A stretch of 64,000 bases of DNA from Sphingobium sp. AP49 (GTDB lineage Bacteria; Pseudomonadota; Alphaproteobacteria; Sphingomonadales; Sphingomonadaceae): positions 565,501 to 629,500 of the forward strand of contig NZ_CP124576.1 in the NCBI RefSeq assembly GCF_000281715.2, in the 5' to 3' direction. The translations under genes and the position numbers were made by a program. The stretch's first letter is position 1, and each line of letters starts with the position of its first letter. This document shows, piece by piece, positions 14,508-22,382 of this stretch. A model generated the notes under the pieces. It saw only the letters and a program-made list of their open reading frames with translations. It did no database searches and was not told the origin of the DNA.

Positions 14508-16145
14508 TCATTCGACCATGATGCGCGGACTGGGCAGGACCACGCCGACATCGCTGGCATAGGCGTCCCATGCCTGTTCCAGTGCCGCCTTGCGCGTGGG
14601 TTCACGGCTGGAAAGATCGGTGGTTTCGCCCGGATCGGCGGCGATGTTGAACAGATGCCATTGGCCATCGCCGGCATCGGTGATCTTCCAGTCGCCCTGG
14701 CGCAGCGCGCGCGAACCGAACAATTCGGTGCCGATCGCCTCGCTGGCGGGGTGGACGGTTGGCGCCTTGCCGGCGAGCCAGGGTGCCCAACTGGTCCCCC
14801 GGATCGGCTGAACCGTGCGGCCCTGGAACGTCCCCTTGGGCTGGGCGATGCCGGCCAGGTCGAGCAATGTGGGGGCGACATCCATGACATTGAGATAATC
14901 ATGGGCGATGCTGCCGGGCTTCTTCACCGCCGGGCCGGAGAGGAAGGCGGTGGTGCGAGTGCCACCCTCGGTCGCGAATGCCTTGTACAGCCAGGACGGC
15001 GTGGTCGCCGCCTGCGCCCAGCCGGGGCCATAGCTGATATAGCTGCTGTCCTTGCCGAGATTGTCATAGCTGTTGTCGGCCGCCTCGGCGCGGGCGCGGA
15101 AGCGGGGATTTTTGGCGTGGACCAGATCCATCCCCTCGGCGCCATTGTCGGCGAGGAAGAGGATGACGGTGTTGTCGAATTCGCCGCTGGCCTTGAGCGC
15201 ATCGATCACCCGGCCGACATTCTGGTCGAGCCGGTCGACCATCGCGGCATAGATTTCCATCGTGCGCGATGCGGTCTTCTTCTCGTCCGGGGTCAAGTTC
15301 GCCCAGGGCTTGCTGTTTTCAAGCGGGTGCTGGGCGGCATTGGCCGGGACCAGGCCGAGCGCGACCTGCTTCTTCAGACGCGCGGCCCGTAGTGCCTCAT
15401 AGCCCGCTTCATAGCGGCCCTGATATTTGGCGATGGTTTCGGCCGGGGCCTGCAGCGGCCAGTGTGGCGCGGTGAAGGCGAGATAGGCGAAGAAGGGCTT
15501 GTCATCCTTCGTGGCCTTGATCTGGTCGATCAGCTTGGTCGCGAAGGCGTCGGAGGAATAATAGTCGCTGGGCAGGCTGACGAGCGTGCGGCCATCCTCG
15601 CGATAGGTCGTCGCGCCCAGCTTGGGCGTGGCCGAAATATCGGTGCCATAATGATTGCCCGCCCCTTGCAGCAGAGCGAAGCTGTGCTGGAAACCGCGCG
15701 CATGAGGATCCTGCTCGGGCGTGAGGCCGAGATGCCATTTGCCCGAGAAAAGGGTGCGATAGCCGCCGGCGGTCAATATTTCGGGCAGGGCAGCGATATC
15801 GGTGCGCAGATAGCCCTCATGGCCGGGCTTGCCGACCTGATTGGGGGCCTGCATTTCCGCCATGGTGCCAAGGCCGGCGCGATGATTGTCGGTGCCCGAC
15901 ATGAGCATCGACCGGGTCGGCGAGCAGGTGGGCGCGGTGTGGAAGCCGGTGAGGCGCACGCCCGAGAGGGCCAGGCGATCGAGATTGGGCGTGGCGATTT
16001 CGCTGCCGAAGGCGCCGAGATCGGAATAGCCGAGGTCATCGGCGACGATCACCAGGAAATTGGGCCGCTTTTCCCGCGCCGCCGCAGGCGTGGTGAGGGC
16101 GGTGGCCAGTGCCAGGCTGGCAAGGACAGTGCGTAGCTTCATCAT
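14508..16145 (-). CDS. Periplasmic sulfatase (arylsulfatase family)
   Basis: 545 residues. The signal peptide at residues 1-23 (VLASLALATALTTPAAA) points to the periplasm. NFLVIVADDLGYSDLGAFG carries the metal-binding Asp pair. TCSPTRSMLMSGTDNHRAG is the sulfatase signature C-x-P-x-R, with Cys74 the residue converted to formylglycine by a maturase not present here. GKWHLGL and the FLADNGAEG metal ligands follow. Releases sulfate from organic sulfate esters; aryl versus alkyl preference cannot be read off. Last gene of the operon, 88 bases after the dioxygenase. Two adjacent Met codons (16145 and 16142) are possible starts. Confidence 0.93.
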   Translation of the reverse strand: MMKLRTVLASLALATALTTPAAAREKRPNFLVIVADDLGYSDLGAFGSEIATPNLDRLALSGVRLTGFHTAPTCSPTRSMLMSGTDNHRAGLGTMAEMQAPNQVGKPGHEGYLRTDIAALPEILTAGGYRTLFSGKWHLGLTPEQDPHARGFQHSFALLQGAGNHYGTDISATPKLGATTYREDGRTLVSLPSDYYSSDAFATKLIDQIKATKDDKPFFAYLAFTAPHWPLQAPAETIAKYQGRYEAGYEALRAARLKKQVALGLVPANAAQHPLENSKPWANLTPDEKKTASRTMEIYAAMVDRLDQNVGRVIDALKASGEFDNTVILFLADNGAEGMDLVHAKNPRFRARAEAADNSYDNLGKDSSYISYGPGWAQAATTPSWLYKAFATEGGTRTTAFLSGPAVKKPGSIAHDYLNVMDVAPTLLDLAGIAQPKGTFQGRTVQPIRGTSWAPWLAGKAPTVHPASEAIGTELFGSRALRQGDWKITDAGDGQWHLFNIAADPGETTDLSSREPTRKAALEQAWDAYASDVGVVLPSPRIMVE

Positions 16146-16233
16146 GGATTCCGTGAAAAGGGGCCGCGTCCGGAAGGAGCGCGGCCCAGTGTACCGAAGT
16201 TCAGGGGCGGGGTTGGGGGTGAGCGATCCCCGC

Positions 16234-17169
16234 TCAGGCCGCTTCGGTGGCCTTGGGTTCCTTCTTGATGTTGCGGCTGTTGCGACCGTCGATCGATACG
16301 GGGACGGTGCCGGCGATGGTGGCACGGCGCAACTGGCGATGTTGGGTACCGAAATCGGCGATCGCGCGATGCTGGGTGGCGCGGTTGTCCCAGATGGCGA
16401 CGTCGCCGGGCTGCCAGCTCCAGCGCACGGTATTTTCCGGCTTGGTGATGGCATCCTGGAAGGTGGCGAAGAGGCGCTGGCTATCGGCCTGGTTCAGGCC
16501 GACGAACTGCTTGAAGAAATGGCCCAGGATCAGCGAGCGTTCGCCGCTTTCGGGATGGACATGGACCAGCGGGTGTTCCGTCTCATAGACGGTCGAGGCA
16601 AAGACTTCGCGATAGCGCTTTGCCGCTTCCTCATTGCCGTCGTTGATGACTGCGGCATAGTCGTAGAGGTTGGTGTGGACCGCCCACAGGCTGTTGGCCA
16701 ATTGGCGCAGGGGTTCGGACAGTTCCTCATAAGCGGCGACCGCATTGGCCCAGAGCGTGTCGCCGCCGGCCTGCGGGATGACGATGGCGCGCAGGATCGA
16801 GGATTCAGGATAGTTGGGAACGAAGGTGACGTCGGTGTGCCAGCTCGATGCGGCGCGGCCTTCCTTGGAATCCAGTTCCAGCAGATATTTGGAGCCGGGC
16901 ACGACCGGGACGGTCGGATGGGCGACCGGCTTGCCGAAGCGTTCGGCAAAGGCTTCCTGGCCGGCATCGTCGAGATGATGCTGGGCGCGGAAGAAGATCA
17001 CCTTGTGGCGGACGAGCGCGGCGCGGATCGCGGCGATGGTGGCGTCGTCGAGGTCGCCGCCGAGCGCGACGCCGCGAATCTCCGCGCCGATGCGGCCGGC
17101 GACGGGAACGACATCGAGCGGACCGTCGGCATCGGCGGCGTTGAGGAAGCTCTGGGTCAATATGGTCAT
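16234..17169 (-). CDS. Fe(II)/2-oxoglutarate dioxygenase, AtsK/TauD family
   Basis: 311 residues. The iron ligands are His111 and Asp113 (SSWHTDVTF) and His267 (NRATQHRAIADFG), with a downstream Arg (about 278-281) for 2-oxoglutarate. The start is preceded by AAGGAG. Family members cleave alkyl sulfates (AtsK) or taurine (TauD) oxidatively to release sulfate or sulfite. The adjacent sulfatase and absence of ssuABC/tauABC favour an AtsK-like alkylsulfatase role; substrate is inference. Expression is probably induced by sulfate starvation, as in relatives. Confidence 0.88.
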   Translation of the reverse strand: MTILTQSFLNAADADGPLDVVPVAGRIGAEIRGVALGGDLDDATIAAIRAALVRHKVIFFRAQHHLDDAGQEAFAERFGKPVAHPTVPVVPGSKYLLELDSKEGRAASSWHTDVTFVPNYPESSILRAIVIPQAGGDTLWANAVAAYEELSEPLRQLANSLWAVHTNLYDYAAVINDGNEEAAKRYREVFASTVYETEHPLVHVHPESGERSLILGHFFKQFVGLNQADSQRLFATFQDAITKPENTVRWSWQPGDVAIWDNRATQHRAIADFGTQHRQLRRATIAGTVPVSIDGRNSRNIKKEPKATEAA

Positions 17170-17200
17170 GGCAGGTCTCCTTGAGATTATGCGTGGACGG

Positions 17201-18610
17201 TCAGGCGGGGATCGCGTCGCGCTGGTCTAGGGCGCGGCGGATTTCGGCATGGGCGGCTTCGTCGAGCGGGAAGCGCCAGATGATGAGGGTGGCGATGATG
17301 TGGGCCAGGGCCGGGCCGAGGGCGAAGACATATTTCAGCCCTTCGAGCGCGGCCGGATCATTGTGGGGACCGGCGGCAAAGCCGAGCCAGGCGATGAGGG
17401 GCAGGGCGATGCCGATGCCGATCGCCGGGCCGAGCTTGGCCGACAGGGCGAAGACCGAGAAGAACAGGCCGGTGCGGTCATGGCCGGTGCGCAGGCGATG
17501 GGCGTCGGCGACGTCGGCGACCATGGCGCGCAGCATGAGGTTGCCCGATCCCTGGGTCAGCCCCTGGGCGATGGTGAGGGCGAGCAGCAGCGGCAGGCCG
17601 CCGGGGAAGACGAAGAGCAGGCCGATATTGATCGCCGCCTGCGCGATTTCGCCGGTGATCGCCGCCTGGCGCTTGCCGATGCGGGTGCCGATGCGCAGCC
17701 AGATCGGCGCGGCGGCGACGCCGAAAATGAACTGGAGCAGATAGAGGCCGCTGGCCCAGGCGGGCAGGCCCATATACCAGACGGCGAAGAAGACGATCAG
17801 GCTGGCGCGGATCGACTGGCCGGCGGTGACCACCGCGTCGGAGGCGAGGACGCGCAACAGCAGCCGGTCGGAGAAGATGACGCTGGTGGCGCGCCAGAAG
17901 CTTTGGCGGACCGGCGGGGTGGCGGGCACGGGCGGTTCGGGCACGGAAAAGAGGGTGAGGAACAGGCTGGGGATCAGCGTGGCGATGATGAAGCCGCCGA
18001 CCAGCTGGAGCTTCAGCGTGCCATTGCCCGGTTCGAACTGGTCGAGAATGGTCGGCAGCACCAGCACGGCGAGCAGACCGATGGCGCGCAGCAGCGCCTG
18101 GTAGCTGACGACCCGGGTGCGGCCATGATAATGGCGCGACAGTTCCCCGGCCCAGGCGGAGGCCGGTATCTCGATCATCGACCAGCCAAGATAGAAGAAG
18201 AAGAGGGCCGCGCCGAGATAGGCGGGTGTCACCAGCGCGGCGGGCGGGAAGAAGAGCAGCGCGGAGGACAGGCCGAACAGCAGGCCGCCGGCCGCGATCC
18301 ACGGGCGGCGCCGGCCAAAGCGGCTGCGGGTGCGGTCGCTGAGCGCGCCGACCAGCGGATCGGCGCTGACATCCCAGATCCGGCCCAAGAGGAAGATGAA
18401 GCCGATGGCCGCGAGCGACAGGCCGAACTGGGTGGCGTAAAGCTGCGGCACGAACAGGGCGAGCGGCAGGCCGGCGCCGGCGATCGGCACCGCGATCGAG
18501 GCGAAGCCGGTGAGGCGCAGGCGCGAGAGCTCCCCCTCCCCGACGCGCGCGGGTTCCGGTCGGACGATGCTCCGGTCATCCAGATAGTCTGCGTAGGGAA
18601 GGGTAGCCAT
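17201..18610 (-). CDS. GPH-type (MelB-like) cation symporter, MFS_2 family
   Basis: 469 residues, about 12 membrane segments. The sequence DPLVGALSDRTRSRFGRRRP is the loop 2-3 motif of glycoside-pentoside-hexuronide:cation symporters, and SRHYHGRTRVVSYQALLRAIG is the matching conserved loop. The start at 18610 (MATLPYADYLDD) has AGGCAAG before it. Family members usually carry sugars, but here the genes on both sides handle sulfate esters, so it more likely brings an intact ester or its alcohol across the inner membrane. Gaps to neighbours are 22 and 31 bases. Confidence 0.85.
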   Translation of the reverse strand: MATLPYADYLDDRSIVRPEPARVGEGELSRLRLTGFASIAVPIAGAGLPLALFVPQLYATQFGLSLAAIGFIFLLGRIWDVSADPLVGALSDRTRSRFGRRRPWIAAGGLLFGLSSALLFFPPAALVTPAYLGAALFFFYLGWSMIEIPASAWAGELSRHYHGRTRVVSYQALLRAIGLLAVLVLPTILDQFEPGNGTLKLQLVGGFIIATLIPSLFLTLFSVPEPPVPATPPVRQSFWRATSVIFSDRLLLRVLASDAVVTAGQSIRASLIVFFAVWYMGLPAWASGLYLLQFIFGVAAAPIWLRIGTRIGKRQAAITGEIAQAAINIGLLFVFPGGLPLLLALTIAQGLTQGSGNLMLRAMVADVADAHRLRTGHDRTGLFFSVFALSAKLGPAIGIGIALPLIAWLGFAAGPHNDPAALEGLKYVFALGPALAHIIATLIIWRFPLDEAAHAEIRRALDQRDAIPA

Positions 18611-18632
18611 GATCTTGCCTCCTGATTGGGGG

Positions 18633-21068
18633 TCAGAATTTGCTGCGCAGGGTGACGCCGATGGTGCGGGGGTCGCCGACGGTGGCGGTGACGAGGCCGG
18701 TGTTCGCGACCGAGAGCGTGTCGACATAATCCTTGTCGAACAGGTTCTTGGCCCAGAGCGACAGGTCGATCAGGCCATCGTCGAGCCGCACGCCGATGCG
18801 CGCATTGGCGACGCCGTAGCTCGGCACCAGCGAATAGCGGCTGTCCGACACGGCGGTGTAGTAGGAGGAGCGCCAGCTATAGTCGGCACGCCCGTACAAC
18901 TCCGCATCGCCCCATTTGGTGGCGCCGAGCGGGATGGCGAAGTCGCCGCCGGCGCTCCACGACCATTCGGGCACGCCCGACAGAGGCTTGCCGCTGAGAT
19001 CGGTGACCGGCGAGCCGCCGGTGGTGGGATTCAGCGCCTCGACCGGAGTCGGGCCGTTCTTGAAGTCGACATAATAGGCGTCGGTATAGGCGACCGAGGC
19101 GTTGAGGTTGACATGGCTGCTCACCGCCAGCGCGCCGTCCAGCTCAAAGCCGCGCGCGCGCGCCTCGGGAATGTTGGTGATATAGTTGCGGGTGCTGTTG
19201 GTGCCGACAATCTGTTCGGTGATCGCGGTCTGATAGTCGAAGATATTGGTCCAGAAGGCGGCGGCATTCAGCGTCGCGCGCCCACCCCAGAACTGGCTCT
19301 TCACCCCGGCTTCATAATTGTCGACCTTTTCCGGGCCGACATCGGGGCTGACCCCGGCGGGGATGTTGGTGAGGTTGAGGCCGCCCGACTTGTTGCCGCG
19401 CGAATAGCTGGCATAGACCAGTATGTCCGGCGTCACCTTGTAGGACAGGGTGGCCAGGCCCGAGAGGCTGTCGTCGGTGAAGCCGGTCGAATAGCTGGCG
19501 ACGGGGTTGAGGCTGTTGCGCAGCGCGATCGCGGCGGTGCGTTGGGCGGCGGTCAGGGTGGAGAGGTCATTCCCTTCCGCCCACCACTGGCTGTAGCTGC
19601 CCTGTTTCTTCTCATGCGTGTAGCGCAGGCCGAGCGTGACCGACAGGCTGTCGGGGATGATGGCGTAACTGGCCTGGCCGAACAGCGCGGCGCTCTTGGT
19701 CTCCGGGTTGGAGCTGGAGCGGGCGACGAAGCCGTTGACCGCCGCATTGCTGACCACCGGATCGGCGGTGGGGAACAGCCAGAGCGGCGCATCCACGCCA
19801 TAGCCCGCCGCGCCCGATCCCTTGATGATCTGCCAGAAATAATAGGCGCCCAGCACATAGGAAAGACGGGTGTCGCCATTGGAGGCGAGGCGGAATTCCT
19901 GGCTGAACTGGCGCTGGTTATTTTCCTGATGGTTGAGCGTGTTGACCGACAATGAGGTGACGTCGCTGTCGTTGCGCGGATACCAGTTCCAGGCGCGATA
20001 GGCGGTGATGGAGCTCAAAGTCACCGGGCCGACATCCCAGTCGGCCTTGGCCGAAACGCCCCACTGGTTCATGTTCGCCTGGAACTGACCGTCGACATCG
20101 ACCTTGCGGGCGAAGGGATCGGTCGGCAGCGGGGTATAGCCGGCGCGCGCGGCACGGACGTTGAAATTATTGGCGATCGTGCGCCCGTCATCATAGGTGG
20201 TGAAGACCGTGCTGGGCAGGCGGGTGCAGCAATTGAGCGTCTGCTTGGCATAGTCGCCGATCAGGCGCAGGCTGAACCCCTCCCCCTGGGTCAGCAGCAA
20301 TTGGCCGCGCGCGGTGAAATTGTCGTAATCATGGACTTTCTTGCCGTTGTAGACATTGGTCAGGAAGCCATCGCGATGGGTGTCGGCGATGCTGACGCGC
20401 ACCGCCGCCCAGTCGGTGAGGCCGCCGGTGACCGTGCCGCGTAGCTGATGAAAGCCATAGTCGCCCAGCGTCGCTTCCACCTGGCCGCCGAAATCGAAGC
20501 TGGGCTGGCGGGTGGTGATGTTGATCGCGCCGGCCGTGGTGTTCTTGCCGAACAACGTGCCCTGCGGCCCGCGCAGCACCTCGATCTGCTGCAGGTCGAC
20601 CAGGTCGAACTGGCTGGCGCCGACACGGCCATAATAGACATCGTCGATATAGACGCCGACGCCATTTTCCAGGCCGTCATTGGTCAGCGCGACATTGGAG
20701 CCGAGGCCGCGAATGTTGATGTTGGTGTTGCGGGGATTGAAGCTGAACAGCTGGAGGCTGGGCGCGACCTGCTGCACGGCGGCGAGCGTATAGTCGCCGC
20801 GCTGTTCCAGCAGTTCGCCACCGACGACGCTGAGCGCGACCGGCACGTCCTGTGCATTTTCGGCGCGGCGGCGGGCGGTGACGACGATCGGTGTCCCGAT
20901 GTCGCCTTCATCCAGCGCGGCTTCAGGGGCTGGGGCGGCAGCATTTGCTGTCGGGACATCGGCTGCCTGGGCGGCGATGGGCAGTAGGCCGGTGGCGACG
21001 CCGGCGAGCAGCAGGCGACGCAGAAAAAGGCCGTGCCGGGGTCGGCTGGGCGCGGAAAGATCGGACAT
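18633..21068 (-). CDS. TonB-dependent outer-membrane receptor
   Basis: 811 residues. Signal peptide (LLAGVATGLLPIAAQAA), TonB-box region GTPIVVTARRR, plug domain (NINIRGLGSN, GVYIDDVYYGRVGAS, EVLRGPQGTLFGKNTTAGAI) and a C-terminal barrel ending in GVTLRSKF with the terminal Phe needed for BAM assembly. Brings a large or scarce substrate, here probably a sulfate ester, into the periplasm. First full-length gene of the operon. Its Shine-Dalgarno AGGGAG overlaps the stop codon of the small ORF upstream (21077-21241). Confidence 0.95.
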   Translation of the reverse strand: MSDLSAPSRPRHGLFLRRLLLAGVATGLLPIAAQAADVPTANAAAPAPEAALDEGDIGTPIVVTARRRAENAQDVPVALSVVGGELLEQRGDYTLAAVQQVAPSLQLFSFNPRNTNINIRGLGSNVALTNDGLENGVGVYIDDVYYGRVGASQFDLVDLQQIEVLRGPQGTLFGKNTTAGAINITTRQPSFDFGGQVEATLGDYGFHQLRGTVTGGLTDWAAVRVSIADTHRDGFLTNVYNGKKVHDYDNFTARGQLLLTQGEGFSLRLIGDYAKQTLNCCTRLPSTVFTTYDDGRTIANNFNVRAARAGYTPLPTDPFARKVDVDGQFQANMNQWGVSAKADWDVGPVTLSSITAYRAWNWYPRNDSDVTSLSVNTLNHQENNQRQFSQEFRLASNGDTRLSYVLGAYYFWQIIKGSGAAGYGVDAPLWLFPTADPVVSNAAVNGFVARSSSNPETKSAALFGQASYAIIPDSLSVTLGLRYTHEKKQGSYSQWWAEGNDLSTLTAAQRTAAIALRNSLNPVASYSTGFTDDSLSGLATLSYKVTPDILVYASYSRGNKSGGLNLTNIPAGVSPDVGPEKVDNYEAGVKSQFWGGRATLNAAAFWTNIFDYQTAITEQIVGTNSTRNYITNIPEARARGFELDGALAVSSHVNLNASVAYTDAYYVDFKNGPTPVEALNPTTGGSPVTDLSGKPLSGVPEWSWSAGGDFAIPLGATKWGDAELYGRADYSWRSSYYTAVSDSRYSLVPSYGVANARIGVRLDDGLIDLSLWAKNLFDKDYVDTLSVANTGLVTATVGDPRTIGVTLRSKF

Positions 21069-21076
21069 GAAGAAAC

Positions 21077-21241
21077 TTACTCCCTGAATTTTTTGTCTGT
21101 TTTTCGCGTGGCGCAGGGCTGCGGGCGCAACGCATCGTCGCGCACGGCGCTGGGGCCGTAGAGCGCGGCGGCCGCCTGCAGCAGCGACACGGAATAGGCC
21201 GGGCGTGGTGACGGGCGCCGGCCATGTGGGTCCACGGGCAT
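21077..21241 (-). CDS. Candidate 54-residue leader ORF of the sulfate-ester operon
   Basis: Starts MPVDPHGRRPSPRPAYSVSL and ends with a Lys-rich tail (TRKTDKKFRE) containing a single Cys. It has a strong Shine-Dalgarno (AAGGGGG, 6 bases before ATG), GC-biased third positions in its middle, and stops 8 bases before the receptor gene. The receptor's own Shine-Dalgarno is made by its last two codons plus stop (AGG GAG TAA). That arrangement is typical of translationally coupled leader peptides. No family is recognised. It may be regulatory rather than a functional protein. Confidence 0.5.
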   Translation of the reverse strand: MPVDPHGRRPSPRPAYSVSLLQAAAALYGPSAVRDDALRPQPCATRKTDKKFRE

Positions 21242-21528
21242 GCAATCCCCCTTTCCCGCGCGAGCGAACGGCGGAAGGACGGGCGGATGGAGGCGCGCTG
21301 ATAAGCAGCGCGCTGCGTGGCGGGCGTCAGCCCCTAATGTCTATGTGGATGGCACATCGTTTCATTCCCCGTTCCAAGTTGGGGGGAACACGAAGCTGGC
21401 GTCGTCGCCCGGGCATCGTGCGCTTTAGCTGTTGGTCACGCGGAGCAAGCTGCATCCCAATCAAAAGCCGCGGGTCCGATGCCGATGTCGTCATCCGGGC
21501 GGGGACCAGTCCGCTCCGTTCAGGCAAT

Positions 21529-21547
21529 CTCTACTTATAAGATAGAG
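21529..21547. promoter_or_regulatory. Imperfect palindrome upstream of the sulfate-ester operon
   Basis: CTCTACTTATAAGATAGAG has dyad symmetry around TTATAA and is AT-rich against a GC-rich background, as a LysR-type (CysB-like) or -10 element would be. It lies between the divergent-free fdhD end (21600) and the leader ORF. The remaining 290 bases (21242-21528) hold one hairpin (GCGCGCT/AGCGCGC at about 21294-21314) and no convincing gene. Confidence 0.35.
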
Positions 21548-21599
21548 TGTTTGGCTCAACCAAGTTTTGCTTGGCCGTGCCCAAATTGCGCTGCGCCGC

Positions 21600-22382
21600 T
21601 CAGTCGGCGGGCGTGAGCATGGCGTCACGCCGGGCCAGAGTGACCAGGCGCAGGCCAGCATCGCCGGCGCGATCCAGCGCGAGGCTGGTGGGGGCGGAGA
21701 GGGTGACGAGCAGGGGGCAGCCGGCGAGCGCGGCCTTCTCCACCAGTTCATAGGAGCAGCGCGAGGAAAGGAGGGCGAAGCCGCCATCCCAGCCAAGGCC
21801 GGCGCGGGCCATGGCGCCGATCAGCTTGTCGAAACCATTGTGGCGGCCGACATCCTCGCGCGCGAGGCGGAGCGTGCCGTCGGGTGCGGCGAGCGCGGCG
21901 GCGTGGAGGGCGCCGGTGCGCTGGTTGCCCGGCTGGCGCGCGTCGAGCGCATCGAGGGCACGGAACAGGGCGGCATCGTCGGCCTGGGTCACGGCGGTGA
22001 CACGCGGCAGCGGGCGCAGCGCCTGTTCCAGATTCTCTATGCCGCACAGGCCGCAGGCGGATTCGGCGACGCGGTGGCGGACGCGCGCGAGGATACGGTC
22101 ATGGCGATCGGCGATCAGGCGGATGCGCAGCAGCAGACCCTGGGGCGCTTCATGGATATCGATGTCGATGATGTCGGCGGCCGTATCGATCAGCCGTTCG
22201 GACAGGGCGAAGCCGGTGGCGAGATCGTCGAGATCGGCCGGGGTCGCCATCAGCACGGCATAGCCGATGCCATTATATTCGAGCGCGACCGGGCATTCGA
22301 CCGCGACCGCACGGGTGACGGGCGCGCGGCCGCCGTCCGGGGTGATCCGGGTGAAGCGGACGGGCCGGTCGGCGTCGCTCAT
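21600..22382 (-). CDS. fdhD: Formate dehydrogenase accessory sulfurtransferase FdhD
   Basis: 260 residues. Transfers sulfur from IscS to the molybdenum cofactor before its insertion into formate dehydrogenase-type enzymes. The sulfur-carrying cysteine pair Cys110/Cys113 (SACGLCG) is present, as are LAREDVGRHNGFDKLIG and SSRCSYELVEKAA. The start ATG overlaps the stop of the upstream molybdopterin enzyme by four bases (ATGA), so the two are translationally coupled and FdhD presumably serves that enzyme. Confidence 0.95.
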   Translation of the reverse strand: MSDADRPVRFTRITPDGGRAPVTRAVAVECPVALEYNGIGYAVLMATPADLDDLATGFALSERLIDTAADIIDIDIHEAPQGLLLRIRLIADRHDRILARVRHRVAESACGLCGIENLEQALRPLPRVTAVTQADDAALFRALDALDARQPGNQRTGALHAAALAAPDGTLRLAREDVGRHNGFDKLIGAMARAGLGWDGGFALLSSRCSYELVEKAALAGCPLLVTLSAPTSLALDRAGDAGLRLVTLARRDAMLTPAD

